From: Massilia sp. HP4
GTDB taxonomy: Bacteria > Pseudomonadota > Gammaproteobacteria > Burkholderiales > Burkholderiaceae_D
Direction: 5' to 3'
DNA length: 64,000 nucleotides
Assembly (NCBI RefSeq): GCF_005222695.1
Contig: NZ_STGG01000013.1
Span: forward strand, 95,665 to 159,664
Notes under the pieces: generated by a model
Seen by the model: the letters and a program-made list of their open reading frames with translations, nothing else
Databases searched by the model: none
What the model was told of the DNA's origin: nothing
Made by a program: the position numbers and the translations under genes
Shown here: piece after piece, positions 7,975 through 16,719 of the stretch
Layout of the letters: every line of letters starts with the position of its first letter
Position numbering within the stretch: the first letter of the stretch is position 1

Positions 7975-8017
7975 TCGCTCTGTCTTCCCAGAAATTCTCT
8001 GTAAGTCCTTCATTTTG

Positions 8018-8044
8018 AATATATAATCGACAGGCGGCGGTCAA
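8018..8044 (-). promoter_or_regulatory. Candidate rluC promoter
   Basis: On the minus strand TTGACC (-35, 8039-8044) and TATATT (-10, 8018-8023) are separated by 15 bp, a short but acceptable spacer. Transcription would begin close to or past position 8013, which disfavours the ATG there and supports the rluC start at 7974. Confidence 0.45.
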
Positions 8045-8632
8045 ACCTCTGCTGGTGTAAGAATTAAAACGATATTTTACACAGGGGCGCGCTCCATCGG
8101 CCCCGCTCAATGCAAATTCGATGGAAAGAAATGTGTACGCACATCCTTGCGCCGATCAGGGTTGCACCTGCAGTTGTAATCGGGTTGTGCGCAAAGATGC
8201 AGGATTGGATTGTCAGGATTCTTAAGGATAAGTACCGGCAAGCAGATCTTGCTTGTCGGGTGATGGTGTCGATAACGCTTGTCGTTTTTCGCCGGGCTCG
8301 ATGCAGGACCATCCTCACGACTTGAGCAAGGCTGTCTCTTCGCCTCCAGGTCCTGGACGGTTGCTGGCATCGGTCCGGCTGGCTGTTAGCACGCCCCCTT
8401 CGTTCGCCGCTGTGCCAACCCCAACGTGGTGGCAATCGGCCGGCCGAGGTCGCGGCGTGTGTAGACAATGACGTTCGGCCCCACAGCGCCCTGTTGCGAC
8501 AGCGGTTGTTTTCGCTGGTTCGCACGCCCGGGCATACCCCCTCCTGATCTCCCTTCCCCGCATACATCCCTGTAGCTGCGCCGCCCGCGAGGGCAGCCAT
8601 CACACGGCCCACGGGTCGCGGAGTTTATAAAA
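8045..8632 (+). promoter_or_regulatory. rluC-rne divergent intergenic region and rne leader
   Basis: Almost 600 bp lie between the divergent genes rluC and rne without a convincing coding frame. In E. coli, rne has a long 5' UTR through which RNase E limits its own synthesis; the position and length here fit such a leader. One strong stem-loop is visible at 8235-8259. I could not assign a high-quality -35/-10 pair for rne by eye. The final bases before the start (GGAGTTTATAAAA) provide the ribosome binding site. Confidence 0.5.
8235..8259 (+). promoter_or_regulatory. Stem-loop in rne leader
   Basis: CCGGCAAGCA (8235-8244) pairs with TGCTTGTCGG (8250-8259) around the loop GATCT, giving 10 base pairs including one G-U. 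It lies about 375 nt upstream of the rne start. Such a stem could be a feedback cleavage or binding site for RNase E; this is inference from the known E. coli mechanism. Confidence 0.5.
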
Positions 8633-11600
8633 ATGAAACGCATGTTGTTTAACGCTACGCAGCAAGAGGAGCTGCGCGTAGCGATTGTCGACGGTCAAAA
8701 ACTGATCGACATCGATATCGAGACTGCCGGTCGCGAACAGCGCAAGTCCAATATCTACAAGGGTGTCATCACCCGCATCGAACCCTCCCTCGAAGCCTGC
8801 TTCGTCTCCTACGGCGAAGACCGCCACGGATTCCTCCCCTTCAAAGAAGTTGCCCGCTCGTATTTCCGCGAGGGCGTCGACGTGCGCAACTGCACGATCA
8901 AAGAGGCGCTCAAGGAAGGCCAGGAAATCATGGTCCAGGTCGAGAAAGAGGAACGCGGTAACAAGGGCGCGGCCCTGACCTCGTTCATCTCGCTGGCCGG
9001 CCGCTACCTGGTCTTGATGCCGAACAATCCGCGCGGCGGCGGCGTCTCGCGCCGGGTCGAAGGCGAAGAACGCCAGGAACTGCGCGAAACGATGGACAAA
9101 CTTGACCTGCCGCAAGGCATGTCGGTGATCGCCCGCACCGCAGGCATCGGCCGCAACGTCGAAGAGCTGCAGTGGGACTTGAACTACCTGATGCAGCTGT
9201 GGCGCGCGATCGAAGGCGCCGGCAAATCGGCCGCCGGCGCTTTCCTGATCTATCAGGAGTCGTCGCTCGTCATCCGCGCCATCCGCGACTACTTCCAGCC
9301 CGATATCGGCGAAGTGCTGATCGATACCGACGACATCTACGAACAGGCCCAGCAGTTCATGAGCCACGTGATGCCGGACATGGCGCACCGTGTAAAACGC
9401 TACAGCGACGACGTGCCGCTGTTCTCGCGTTTCCAGATCGAACACCAGATCGAGACCGCCTACGCGCGCACCGTGCCGCTGCCATCGGGCGGCGCGATCG
9501 TGATCGACCACACCGAAGCCCTGGTTTCCATCGACGTCAACTCGGCGCGCGCCACCCGCGGCTCGGACATCGAGACCACCGCCTTCAACACCAACTGCGA
9601 AGCGGCCGACGAAGTCGCCCGCCAGCTGCGCCTGCGCGACCTGGGCGGCCTGATCGTGATCGACTTCATCGACATGGAAGTGGCCAAGAACCAGCGCGAA
9701 GTCGAGCAGCGCCTCAAGGACGCCCTGCACCACGACCGCGCCCGCGTCCAGATGGGCAAGATCTCGCGGTTTGGCTTGATGGAGCTTTCGCGCCAGCGCC
9801 TGCGTCCTTCGCTGTCCGAAGGCTCGCACGTGACCTGCCCGCGCTGCTCGGGCACCGGCCACATCCGTGATACCGAATCGTCGGCCCTGCAAGTCCTGCG
9901 CATCATCCAGGAAGAGGCCATGAAAGAAAATTCGGCCGCGATCCACGTCCAGGTGCCGGTCGACGTCGCCGCCTTCTTGCTGAACGAAAAGCGTGGCGAA
10001 GTGCTCAAGATCGAGAACCGCCACCGCATCACCGTGATCCTGATCCCGAACAAGCACCTGGACACGCCGCACTACAAGCTCGAGCGCATCAAGCACGACG
10101 ATCCGCGCCTCGAAGACGCGCACGCCAGCTACGCGATGGCCGAGACCGCCGACACCGACATGGCCTACGCCAAGCGCCAGAAAGAAGAAGCGAAACCGCG
10201 CCAGGAAGCCGTCGTCAAGACCATCACCCCGGCCCAGCCGGCGCCGGTGGTCGACCGCAGCGAAGCGGCAAAGTCGGCAGCCGCTGCGGCCAAGCCTGCA
10301 GCCGCGCCAGTCGCCGCCCCGGCGCCGGCGCCGGCCGAAAAAGGTTTCTTCGCCCGCCTGCGCGACTTCATCTTCGGCGCACCGGAAGAGCCCGTCGCAG
10401 CGCCAGTCGTGGTCGAGAAGCCGGCCGCGCCTGCGCCGGCCGAGCGCGGCGATCGCAACAACCGCAACAAGGGTGGCCGCAACGGCGGCCGCAATGGCGA
10501 ACGTGGCGCCAAGCCGGGCCGTGAGCGCGAAGAACGCGACGCCGTCGCCAAGGGCGCCCCTGGCGAAGAAATCGCCAAGGCGCCGCAGGGCGAGGAAGCC
10601 CGCGAAGGCCGCCAGCCGCGCCAGCCACGCGAACGCAAGCCGCGTGAACCACGCGAGCCACGCGAACTGGTCGAAGGCGCAGCACGCGTCGAGGGCGCCG
10701 AGCGTCCCGAGCGCGGCGAGCGCAAGGAGCGCCAGCCACGCCAGCCGCGCGAGCGTACCGAACGCCTCGAGCGCACCACCCAGGCCATCGAAGCCAAGCT
10801 CGATGAAGTGAGCGTGAGCCAGGTCGTGGCCAGCGAGACCATCGCGGTGAGCACCACCGGCCCCGAAGGCACGCAAGAAGTCGTGCAGCAAGTCATCAAG
10901 TCGGTGACCACCATCGGCCCGGACGGCGAAGAAATCGACGGCGACGGCGACGAGCCGCGCCGCCGCCGCCGTCGTGGCGGCCGTAACCGCAACCGTCGCG
11001 ACCGCGACCAGGTCGAGGGCGGCGAGACGCTGGAAGGTGCGGACGACGCACCGGCCTTCACCCCGGTAGCCGATGAAGAAGCGGCCAAGGTCGCTGCCGC
11101 CGCCAAGGCTGCCAAGGCCAAGCCGGCACGCGCTGCGGCGCACGATGCGTGGCCATTCCCGACCTCGGCGTCGGTGGCGGCTGCGAAGGCGGCCGAAGAG
11201 AAGGCTGCGGCGCCTGCCGCTCCGGCTCCGGCACCTGCCGCACCGGCAGCGCTTGCTGCCGACGCGATCCCGTTCCCGACCGCAGCCTCGGTTGCTGCCG
11301 AGCAGAACATGTTCCCAACGGCTGCGTCGGTCGCTGCCGCACGTGCTGCTGCCGCTGCCGAAGCGGCGCCAGCGCCGGCACCTGCCCCGGCTCCGGCTCC
11401 GGCTCCGGCTCCGGTCGAGCAGGCGCCGGCGGCGCAGGCTGCTCCGGCGCCAGCCCTTGTGGTCGAAGCGGCGCCTGTGGCGGAACCGGTTACAGCGTCG
11501 GCGGTCGAGACCGCGCCGGCAGCGGCACCGGCCATCACCGTCGCACCGACGCCGGTCGCCGCTCCTGAGGCCAGCGCACCGGCGCCGGGCGCCGCCCTGG

Positions 11601-11869
11601 CTGCGGCGCCAGCCGCACCGGCAGCGCCAGCGCCAGCCGCAGCATCGGCAACTGCGGCCGAAGTACCGGCAACTGCGGCCGAAGCACCGGCCAAGCTGGA
11701 CGACGTGCTGGCCCAGGCCGGCCTGCAACTGGCGTCGACCGACCCTGAAAAACTGCGCGCCGCCCAGGAAGCCGCCGTGGCAACCCCGGTCCGCCTGGGC
11801 CGTGCCCGCAAGCCGGTGGTGGCGCCGGTCGATGAGCCGCTGGTGCAGGTCGATACGACGCGTCAGTAA
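8633..11869 (+). CDS. rne: Ribonuclease E
   Basis: This 1078-residue protein is the central endonuclease of mRNA decay and rRNA/tRNA processing and the degradosome scaffold. The N-terminal catalytic half has an S1 domain (about residues 36-120, with [15 protein letters not shown]) and a DNase I-like domain with the metal-binding aspartates in [13 protein letters not shown] and [11 protein letters not shown]. The zinc-link CPRCSGTG also lies in this half. The C-terminal half (from about residue 510) is low-complexity: Arg/Glu-rich RNA-binding stretches (about 600-720 and 765-790) and long Ala/Pro tracts. Residues 571-582 ([12 protein letters not shown]) look like the amphipathic membrane-anchoring helix of RNase E. 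Three FPT(A/S)ASVAA motifs occur at about 840-906. It has its own long leader and an intrinsic terminator right after the stop. Confidence 0.97.
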   Translation: MKRMLFNATQQEELRVAIVDGQKLIDIDIETAGREQRKSNIYKGVITRIEPSLEACFVSYGEDRHGFLPFKEVARSYFREGVDVRNCTIKEALKEGQEIMVQVEKEERGNKGAALTSFISLAGRYLVLMPNNPRGGGVSRRVEGEERQELRETMDKLDLPQGMSVIARTAGIGRNVEELQWDLNYLMQLWRAIEGAGKSAAGAFLIYQESSLVIRAIRDYFQPDIGEVLIDTDDIYEQAQQFMSHVMPDMAHRVKRYSDDVPLFSRFQIEHQIETAYARTVPLPSGGAIVIDHTEALVSIDVNSARATRGSDIETTAFNTNCEAADEVARQLRLRDLGGLIVIDFIDMEVAKNQREVEQRLKDALHHDRARVQMGKISRFGLMELSRQRLRPSLSEGSHVTCPRCSGTGHIRDTESSALQVLRIIQEEAMKENSAAIHVQVPVDVAAFLLNEKRGEVLKIENRHRITVILIPNKHLDTPHYKLERIKHDDPRLEDAHASYAMAETADTDMAYAKRQKEEAKPRQEAVVKTITPAQPAPVVDRSEAAKSAAAAAKPAAAPVAAPAPAPAEKGFFARLRDFIFGAPEEPVAAPVVVEKPAAPAPAERGDRNNRNKGGRNGGRNGERGAKPGREREERDAVAKGAPGEEIAKAPQGEEAREGRQPRQPRERKPREPREPRELVEGAARVEGAERPERGERKERQPRQPRERTERLERTTQAIEAKLDEVSVSQVVASETIAVSTTGPEGTQEVVQQVIKSVTTIGPDGEEIDGDGDEPRRRRRRGGRNRNRRDRDQVEGGETLEGADDAPAFTPVADEEAAKVAAAAKAAKAKPARAAAHDAWPFPTSASVAAAKAAEEKAAAPAAPAPAPAAPAALAADAIPFPTAASVAAEQNMFPTAASVAAARAAAAAEAAPAPAPAPAPAPAPAPVEQAPAAQAAPAPALVVEAAPVAEPVTASAVETAPAAAPAITVAPTPVAAPEASAPAPGAALAAAPAAPAAPAPAAASATAAEVPATAAEAPAKLDDVLAQAGLQLASTDPEKLRAAQEAAVATPVRLGRARKPVVAPVDEPLVQVDTTRQ

Positions 11870-11888
11870 GCGTTAGCCGGCAAGACCC

Positions 11889-11925
11889 GACGCCGTTCCC
11901 GCACAGACGGGAACGGCGTTTTTTA
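11889..11925 (+). terminator. Intrinsic terminator of rne
   Basis: GACGCCGTTCCCG (11889-11901) pairs with CGGGAACGGCGTT (11908-11920) over a six-base loop, followed by a T-tract (TTTTTTATT). This is a textbook Rho-independent terminator 20 bp after the rne stop. Confidence 0.93.
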
Positions 11926-12003
11926 TTGGACTATATTAAGCAACAGTATTTCCATTTGGATCTGATACGGGCAGCTTCATCGGCCCCGTGCTATCGTACT
12001 GAA

Positions 12004-13116
12004 ATGGCTGAAAAAATCATTCTGATCAATGACCTGCGCTCATCCGCGCTGCAGGTCCCGGCCGTGCTTGACGCCCCGACTGGCCTGCTCAGCGACGCGC
12101 TCGGGCGGCCCCTGCACGACCTGCGCATCTCGGTCACCGACCGCTGCAACTTTCGTTGCGTGTATTGCATGCCGAAGGAAGTGTTCGACAAGGATTACCA
12201 ATACCTGCCGCACGGCGACCTGCTGTCGTTCGAGGAAATCACGCGCGTGGCGCGGCTGTTCGTGGCGCATGGCGTCGAGAAGCTGCGCCTGACCGGCGGC
12301 GAGCCGCTGCTGCGCAAGAACCTCGAGCGCCTGGTCGCGATGCTGCGCGCCCTGCCCACGCCAAGCGGCCGTCCGCTCGACCTCACGCTCACCACCAACG
12401 GTTCGATCCTGAAGCGCAAGGCGCAGCTTCTTGCGGACGCCGGCCTGGACCGCGTCACGGTGTCGCTCGACGCGATGGACGACAAGGTCTTTCGCAGCAT
12501 GAACGACGTCGACTTCGCCGTCGCCGACGTCCTGCACGGCATCGACGCCGCCCACGCGGCCGGCCTGGGGCCGGTGAAGGTCAATATGGTGGTCAAGGGC
12601 GGCACCAACGACGACCAGATCCTGCCGATGGCGCGCCACTTCAAGGGCTCGCCCACGATCCTGCGCTTCATCGAATTCATGGACGTCGGTGCCTCCAACG
12701 GCTGGAATATGCGCGAGGTCGTGCCGTCGCAAGAAGTGGTGCGGCGCATCTCGGCCGAGCTGCCGCTGGCGCCAGTGGCGGCCAACTACAGCGGCGAGAC
12801 CGCCTCGCGCTGGCGCTACCTCGACGGCAGCGGCGAGATCGGCGTGATCTCGAGCGTCACCCAGGCCTTCTGCGGCGACTGCTCGCGCCTGCGCCTGTCG
12901 ACCGAGGGCAAGCTGTATACTTGCCTGTTCGCCACCCGCGGCCACGACCTGCGCGCGCTGCTGCGCGCCGGGCGCAGCGACCTGGAGCTGTCCGGCGCCA
13001 TCGCCCAGCTGTGGCGCGGGCGGGCCGACCGCTATTCCGAGACCCGCACGGCGGAGACCGGCATCGGGCAGCGCGACGGCGCACGCAAGGTTGAAATGTC
13101 CTATATAGGCGGATGA
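12004..13116 (+). CDS. moaA: GTP 3',8-cyclase (molybdenum cofactor biosynthesis protein A)
   Basis: This 370-residue radical SAM enzyme performs the first step of molybdopterin synthesis, converting GTP to 3',8-cyclo-GTP with MoaC. The N-terminal cluster is bound by Cys48-x3-Cys52-x2-Cys55 (RCNFRCVYC). The C-terminal second [4Fe-4S] cluster uses [10 protein letters not shown] and the following TCLF cysteine, and the protein ends in the functional Gly-Gly tail (SYIGG). ATG 12004 was chosen because a longer frame starting with TTG at 11926 begins inside the rne terminator. Its stop codon overlaps the ATG of the next gene (ATGA at 13113-13116), so it is translationally coupled to mobA-moeA. No moaC, moaD or moaE is in the window. 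Confidence 0.95.
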   Translation: MAEKIILINDLRSSALQVPAVLDAPTGLLSDALGRPLHDLRISVTDRCNFRCVYCMPKEVFDKDYQYLPHGDLLSFEEITRVARLFVAHGVEKLRLTGGEPLLRKNLERLVAMLRALPTPSGRPLDLTLTTNGSILKRKAQLLADAGLDRVTVSLDAMDDKVFRSMNDVDFAVADVLHGIDAAHAAGLGPVKVNMVVKGGTNDDQILPMARHFKGSPTILRFIEFMDVGASNGWNMREVVPSQEVVRRISAELPLAPVAANYSGETASRWRYLDGSGEIGVISSVTQAFCGDCSRLRLSTEGKLYTCLFATRGHDLRALLRAGRSDLELSGAIAQLWRGRADRYSETRTAETGIGQRDGARKVEMSYIGG

Positions 13117-15023
13117 TGGAACAAGGGATGATCAGCGGACTGGTATTGGCGGGCGGTCGCGGCTCGCGCATGGGCAATGTCGACAAGGGCTTGCAGCCCT
13201 TCCGGTCGAGCACCATGGTCGAGCACGTGCTGGCGCGCCTGCGCCCGCAGGTCGGGCCGGTGGCGATCAGCGCCAACCGCAATCTCGATACCTACCGCGC
13301 CTTCGATGTGATGGTGCTGCCGGACGAGATCGCCGACGGGCTGGAGCCATTCCCGGGACCGCTGGCCGGTCTTGAAGCCGGCTTGCGCCACTGCGCCACG
13401 CCCTACCTGCTGGCCGTGCCCTGCGACTCGCCCTTCCTGCCATCCGACCTGGCAGCGCGCCTGTCCGCCGCGCTGCAAGAGGCCGATGCCGACGTCGCCT
13501 ACGCCGCGACCCAGGAGCCGGGCATGCGCGCGCAGCCGCATCCCGTGTTCTGCCTGGTGCGTGTCGACCGGCTGCCGGCGCTGTCCTCGTATCTGAGTGA
13601 AGGCGGCCGCCGCGTCGACGGCTGGTACCGCGACCTGAAGGCGGTCGAGGTGATCTTCGACGACGCCGACGCCTTCCGCAACATCAATACGCTGGACGAG
13701 CTGCGCGGCCTCGACGCTTCCTCGCCTCCTGCTCCCCCGCCCTTCCCCGCCAGCCTGGCCCAGGTGGCCAGCTGCATCAACGGCTACGACCCGGACGCCT
13801 TGCGCGTGCAGGACGCCCAGCGCATCATCCGCGATTTCGTGCAGCCGGTACGCGCCGTCGAGATGGTCGCGCTGCGCACTGCGCTCGGCCGCGTGCTGGC
13901 GCGCGACCTGGTCTCGCCGATCGACGTGCCGGCGCACGACAACTCGGCCATGGACGGCTACGCGCTGCGCGGCGCCGACCTGCCGCCAGAAGGCACGGTG
14001 ACCCTGCGGGTGGCCGGCATCGCCTATGCCGGCAAGCCGCTGGACATTGCGATCCGGCCCGGAGAATGCGTGCGCATCATGACCGGCGGCGTGATGCCGG
14101 CCGGCTGCGACAGCGTGCTGCCGCAGGAATTCGCCGACAGCACCACCGACGACACCGTGACCTTGCGCGCGGGCGCCATCCGTCCAGGGGACAACCGCCG
14201 CCTGGCGGGCGAAGACCTGAAGGCCGGCAGCGCCGCATTGAAGGCCGGCCGCATCATCCGTCCGGCCGACCTGGGCCTGTGCGCCTCGCTCGGCTTTGCA
14301 GAGATTCCCGTGCAGCGCCGCCTGCGGGTCGCCTTCTTCTCGACCGGCGACGAGCTGCGCTCGATCGGCCAGGCGCTCGACGCAGGCTGCGTCTACGACA
14401 GCAACCGCTACACGATCTACGGCATGCTGACCCGCCTGGGCTGCGAGATCATCGACATGGGCGTGGTGGGCGACAGCCCCGAAGCACTCGAAGAAGCGCT
14501 GCGCACCGCCTGCGAGAACGCCGACGCGATCATCACCTCGGGCGGCGTCTCGGTCGGCGCGGCCGACTACACCAAACAGGTGATGGGCCAGCTGGGCGAT
14601 GTGACGTTCTGGAAGATCGGCATGCGCCCGGGCCGGCCGCTGGCCTTCGGCCGCGTGTCCTCCAACGGCCGCAGCGCCTTTTTATTCGGCCTGCCGGGCA
14701 ATCCGGTGGCGGTGATGGTGTCGTTCTACTTCTTCGCGCGCGAGGCGCTGCTGCAGATGATGGGCGCCGAGGCGCCACTGCCGCTGCTGCGCGCGCGATC
14801 AAACAGCCCGATCCGCAAGAAGCCGGGGCGCACCGAGTACCAGCGCGGGATCGTCGCGCGTGGGGATGACGGGGAGCCCGAGGTGCGCATTACCGGATCG
14901 CAGGGTTCGGGCATCTTGCGCTCGATGTCGGAGGCCAATTGCATGGTGGTGCTGCATGATGGGCAGGGCAATGTCGCGGCGGGGGAGATGGTCGACATTC
15001 TCCCGTTCGAGGGCTTGTTCTGA
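13113..15023 (+). CDS. mobA-moeA: Fused molybdenum cofactor guanylyltransferase / molybdopterin molybdotransferase (MobA-MoeA)
   Basis: One uninterrupted 636-residue frame contains two enzymes. Residues 1-200 are Mob[21 protein letters not shown] is the GTP-binding loop, VPCDSPFLP the metal-site loop, and [10 protein letters not shown] and NINT complete the family pattern. After a Pro/Ser/Ala linker (about 204-220), residues 228-636 are MoeA, with [53 protein letters not shown] and [13 protein letters not shown]. MoeA inserts molybdate into adenylated molybdopterin and MobA then adds GMP to make the bis-MGD form, so the fusion joins consecutive steps. The start could be 13113, 13116 or 13128 ([10 protein letters not shown], the usual MobA opening). 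Two separate genes in most bacteria. Confidence 0.93.
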   Translation: MMEQGMISGLVLAGGRGSRMGNVDKGLQPFRSSTMVEHVLARLRPQVGPVAISANRNLDTYRAFDVMVLPDEIADGLEPFPGPLAGLEAGLRHCATPYLLAVPCDSPFLPSDLAARLSAALQEADADVAYAATQEPGMRAQPHPVFCLVRVDRLPALSSYLSEGGRRVDGWYRDLKAVEVIFDDADAFRNINTLDELRGLDASSPPAPPPFPASLAQVASCINGYDPDALRVQDAQRIIRDFVQPVRAVEMVALRTALGRVLARDLVSPIDVPAHDNSAMDGYALRGADLPPEGTVTLRVAGIAYAGKPLDIAIRPGECVRIMTGGVMPAGCDSVLPQEFADSTTDDTVTLRAGAIRPGDNRRLAGEDLKAGSAALKAGRIIRPADLGLCASLGFAEIPVQRRLRVAFFSTGDELRSIGQALDAGCVYDSNRYTIYGMLTRLGCEIIDMGVVGDSPEALEEALRTACENADAIITSGGVSVGAADYTKQVMGQLGDVTFWKIGMRPGRPLAFGRVSSNGRSAFLFGLPGNPVAVMVSFYFFAREALLQMMGAEAPLPLLRARSNSPIRKKPGRTEYQRGIVARGDDGEPEVRITGSQGSGILRSMSEANCMVVLHDGQGNVAAGEMVDILPFEGLF

Positions 15024-15025
15024 AT

Positions 15026-15145
15026 TACCGATCTTACCGATCGGTACTATTATCCAAGCTTTGATGAATTTCCTTGCAATCCTTACCGATCGGTGACTTT
15101 TGCCTGTCATTCAGGCATAATTTCATTAAATCTTACCGATCGGGC
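15026..15145. promoter_or_regulatory. Array of hipBA operators (TACCGATCGGTA)
   Basis: The palindrome TACCGATCGGTA occurs exactly at 15035-15046, with one mismatch at 15084-15095 and two at 15134-15145, plus a half-site TACCGATC at 15026-15033. Centre-to-centre distances are 49 and 50 bp. The array fills the gap between moeA and hipB and is most simply read as binding sites for the HipB antitoxin. Confidence 0.85.
15093..15121 (+). promoter_or_regulatory. Candidate hipBA promoter
   Basis: GTGACT (-35, 15093-15098) and CATAAT (-10, 15116-15121) have a 17 bp spacer. The -35 overlaps operator 2 and operator 3 covers the expected start region, so HipB binding would occlude RNA polymerase. The spacer itself holds a small inverted repeat, TGCCTG..CAGGCA. 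Confidence 0.6.
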
Positions 15146-15160
15146 TGAAGGGACTGTGCA

Positions 15161-15409
15161 ATGGAAAACGCGCGAATTGCCGAGCGGGTTGAAAATGAGA
15201 TTGCCATCACTTCGGTACGCGAGATTGGCAATCTGATTCGTCAAACGCGAAAAAGCCAGAAGATGACCCAGCAAGACATCTCTGGCCTGGCGGGACTTGG
15301 CAACCGCTTCATCATCGATCTCGAGCACGGCAAGGAAACGATCCAAGCACAAAAGGTGATCGACGTTCTTCACTTGCTGGGCCTTGAGCTCATCATACGG
15401 AAGCGCTGA
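15161..15409 (+). CDS. hipB: HipB-like XRE-family antitoxin
   Basis: This 82-residue protein is a single Cro/C1-type helix-turn-helix domain: the segment IGNLIRQTRKSQKMTQQDIS, then LAGLGNRFIIDLEHGKE, matches the HTH plus the fourth helix of XRE regulators. The C-terminus KVIDVLHLLGLELIIRKR resembles HipB of type II toxin-antitoxin pairs. It dimerises, represses its own promoter and neutralises HipA in complex. The gene lies two bases upstream of hipA and directly downstream of three TACCGATCGGTA-type operators. The ATG at 15161 follows GAAGGGACTGTGCA. The assignment rests on both the fold and its position next to hipA. Confidence 0.92.
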   Translation: MENARIAERVENEIAITSVREIGNLIRQTRKSQKMTQQDISGLAGLGNRFIIDLEHGKETIQAQKVIDVLHLLGLELIIRKR

Positions 15410-15411
15410 CC

Positions 15412-16707
15412 GTGGCCAAGTCCGCATTGCCTCCCACGCTCTCCGTATTCGGTCCGCAGGGACAGATCGGGATCTTGTATCCAGGCGAGCCCTTGAGTTT
15501 TTCCTACTGCCAAGAATGGCTGGGAAATTCCGAGTCTGCGCCACTACACCCGGACATTCCAATGCAGCCAGGACGCAGCCATTCTCGCTACGTCACCGCG
15601 TTCTTTGAAAACTTGCTGCCCGAAGGCGATCAGCGCAAGCTCATCACGATGCGCGAACAGGTCTCGAGCGTCTACGGACTGCTGTCCAAAGTAGGTGGGG
15701 AAAGCGCGGGATCGGTCGTCTTGCTGCCCCAAGGCGAGCAACCACAGGAACCGATCTACCAGGCACTGACTTGGCAGCAGGTCAACGCGCTTGTCCACAA
15801 TGACGGCAAGCAGGCCAAGGAACTGGCGGAGATCGAGCGAGACGCGCGCGGACTGCCCACGCCGCGCATGTCGATATCTGGAGCGCAGCACAAGCTGCTG
15901 CTGTACATCGCTGCCGACGGGACACCGCACCGTCCCATGGGCAGTTCTCCCTCGACCCATATCCTGAAGCCGGATATCGTCAGGACCGATATCCGCGTGT
16001 TTGCATCGGCCGCTAACGAAGCCATCATGATGACGCTGGCGCGCTGGTGCGGGCTGCCGGTCGCAGCGGTCACTTATGAACCCGTGACGCGGTCCTGCCT
16101 GGTCACTCGCTACGACCGGATTCCACTCGCCAATGGCCGCTTGCGGCGAATCTGGCAAGCCGACTTTTGCCAACTGCTTGGCATTGCGTCGACCATCAAA
16201 TACGAACATGATGGTGGTCCCGGATTCAAGGACTGCTTCGACCTGCTGGGCCAATCCACGCAGCCAGCGCCTGACCGGCAGAATCTCTTGCGCTGGCTCT
16301 TTTTCAATCTCTACACCGGCAACAACGACTCGCACGCGAAGAACCTGTCGATGATCGCCAGCGGAAAAGGTATGCGGCTCGCCCCGTTCTATGACCTGAT
16401 GGCGACGCGCGTTTACAGAGGACTTGGTACCGAATTCGCATTCAGGATTAACGGCGAGAATAATCCCGGCCAGCTCGACACACGCCATGTGCAGGCATTG
16501 GCCGACGAGCTTGGGGTGAAGCCGGCATATCTCCGGAAACTCGGCGCCGATATGGCGACCGCGATCCTGGCCGCCCTGCCCCTGGCAACCGCAGAGGTCC
16601 TGCCCATGCTGGCGCCGGGCGAACGCGTGATGGCCGAGCGTATCTCCGAGAAAGTAGGATCGCTGACCAAAAAGCTGTGCGCGAAAATGCTTGGCGCCAC
16701 CAGCTGA
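15412..16707 (+). CDS. hipA: HipA-like serine/threonine kinase toxin
   Basis: This 431-residue protein has the two HipA parts: an N-terminal couple_hipA region (about 1-110, with LSFSYCQEWL and FFENLLPEG) and the PI3/4-like kinase domain. Kinase marks are MSISGAQHKLLLY (the flexible P-loop with regulatory Ser), THILKP (nucleotide-binding Lys), YDR, GNNDSHAKNLSM (catalytic Asp/Asn) and LAPFYDL (metal-binding Asp), all intact. HipA toxins phosphorylate aminoacyl-tRNA synthetases, classically GltX, and slow growth, giving persistence. The start is GTG 15412, two bases after the hipB stop. The 3' end converges on rmuC with 12 bp between stops. The module sits between the moa/moe genes and rmuC, a typical insertion-like placement, though no mobile element is visible. 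Confidence 0.93.
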   Translation: MAKSALPPTLSVFGPQGQIGILYPGEPLSFSYCQEWLGNSESAPLHPDIPMQPGRSHSRYVTAFFENLLPEGDQRKLITMREQVSSVYGLLSKVGGESAGSVVLLPQGEQPQEPIYQALTWQQVNALVHNDGKQAKELAEIERDARGLPTPRMSISGAQHKLLLYIAADGTPHRPMGSSPSTHILKPDIVRTDIRVFASAANEAIMMTLARWCGLPVAAVTYEPVTRSCLVTRYDRIPLANGRLRRIWQADFCQLLGIASTIKYEHDGGPGFKDCFDLLGQSTQPAPDRQNLLRWLFFNLYTGNNDSHAKNLSMIASGKGMRLAPFYDLMATRVYRGLGTEFAFRINGENNPGQLDTRHVQALADELGVKPAYLRKLGADMATAILAALPLATAEVLPMLAPGERVMAERISEKVGSLTKKLCAKMLGATS

Positions 16708-16719
16708 TCCACCCACGCG

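Noticed and set aside
8600..11728. 1042-codon open frame antisense to rne
   Set aside because: Its composition (runs of Arg, Gly, Ala, His) is the reverse complement of the low-complexity GC-rich rne tail; there is no conserved domain and no ribosome binding site. It is a shadow frame.
10165..11811. 548-codon second antisense frame over the rne tail
   Set aside because: It consists almost wholly of Ala/Gly/Ser/Arg caused by GCC/GGC repeats on the other strand.
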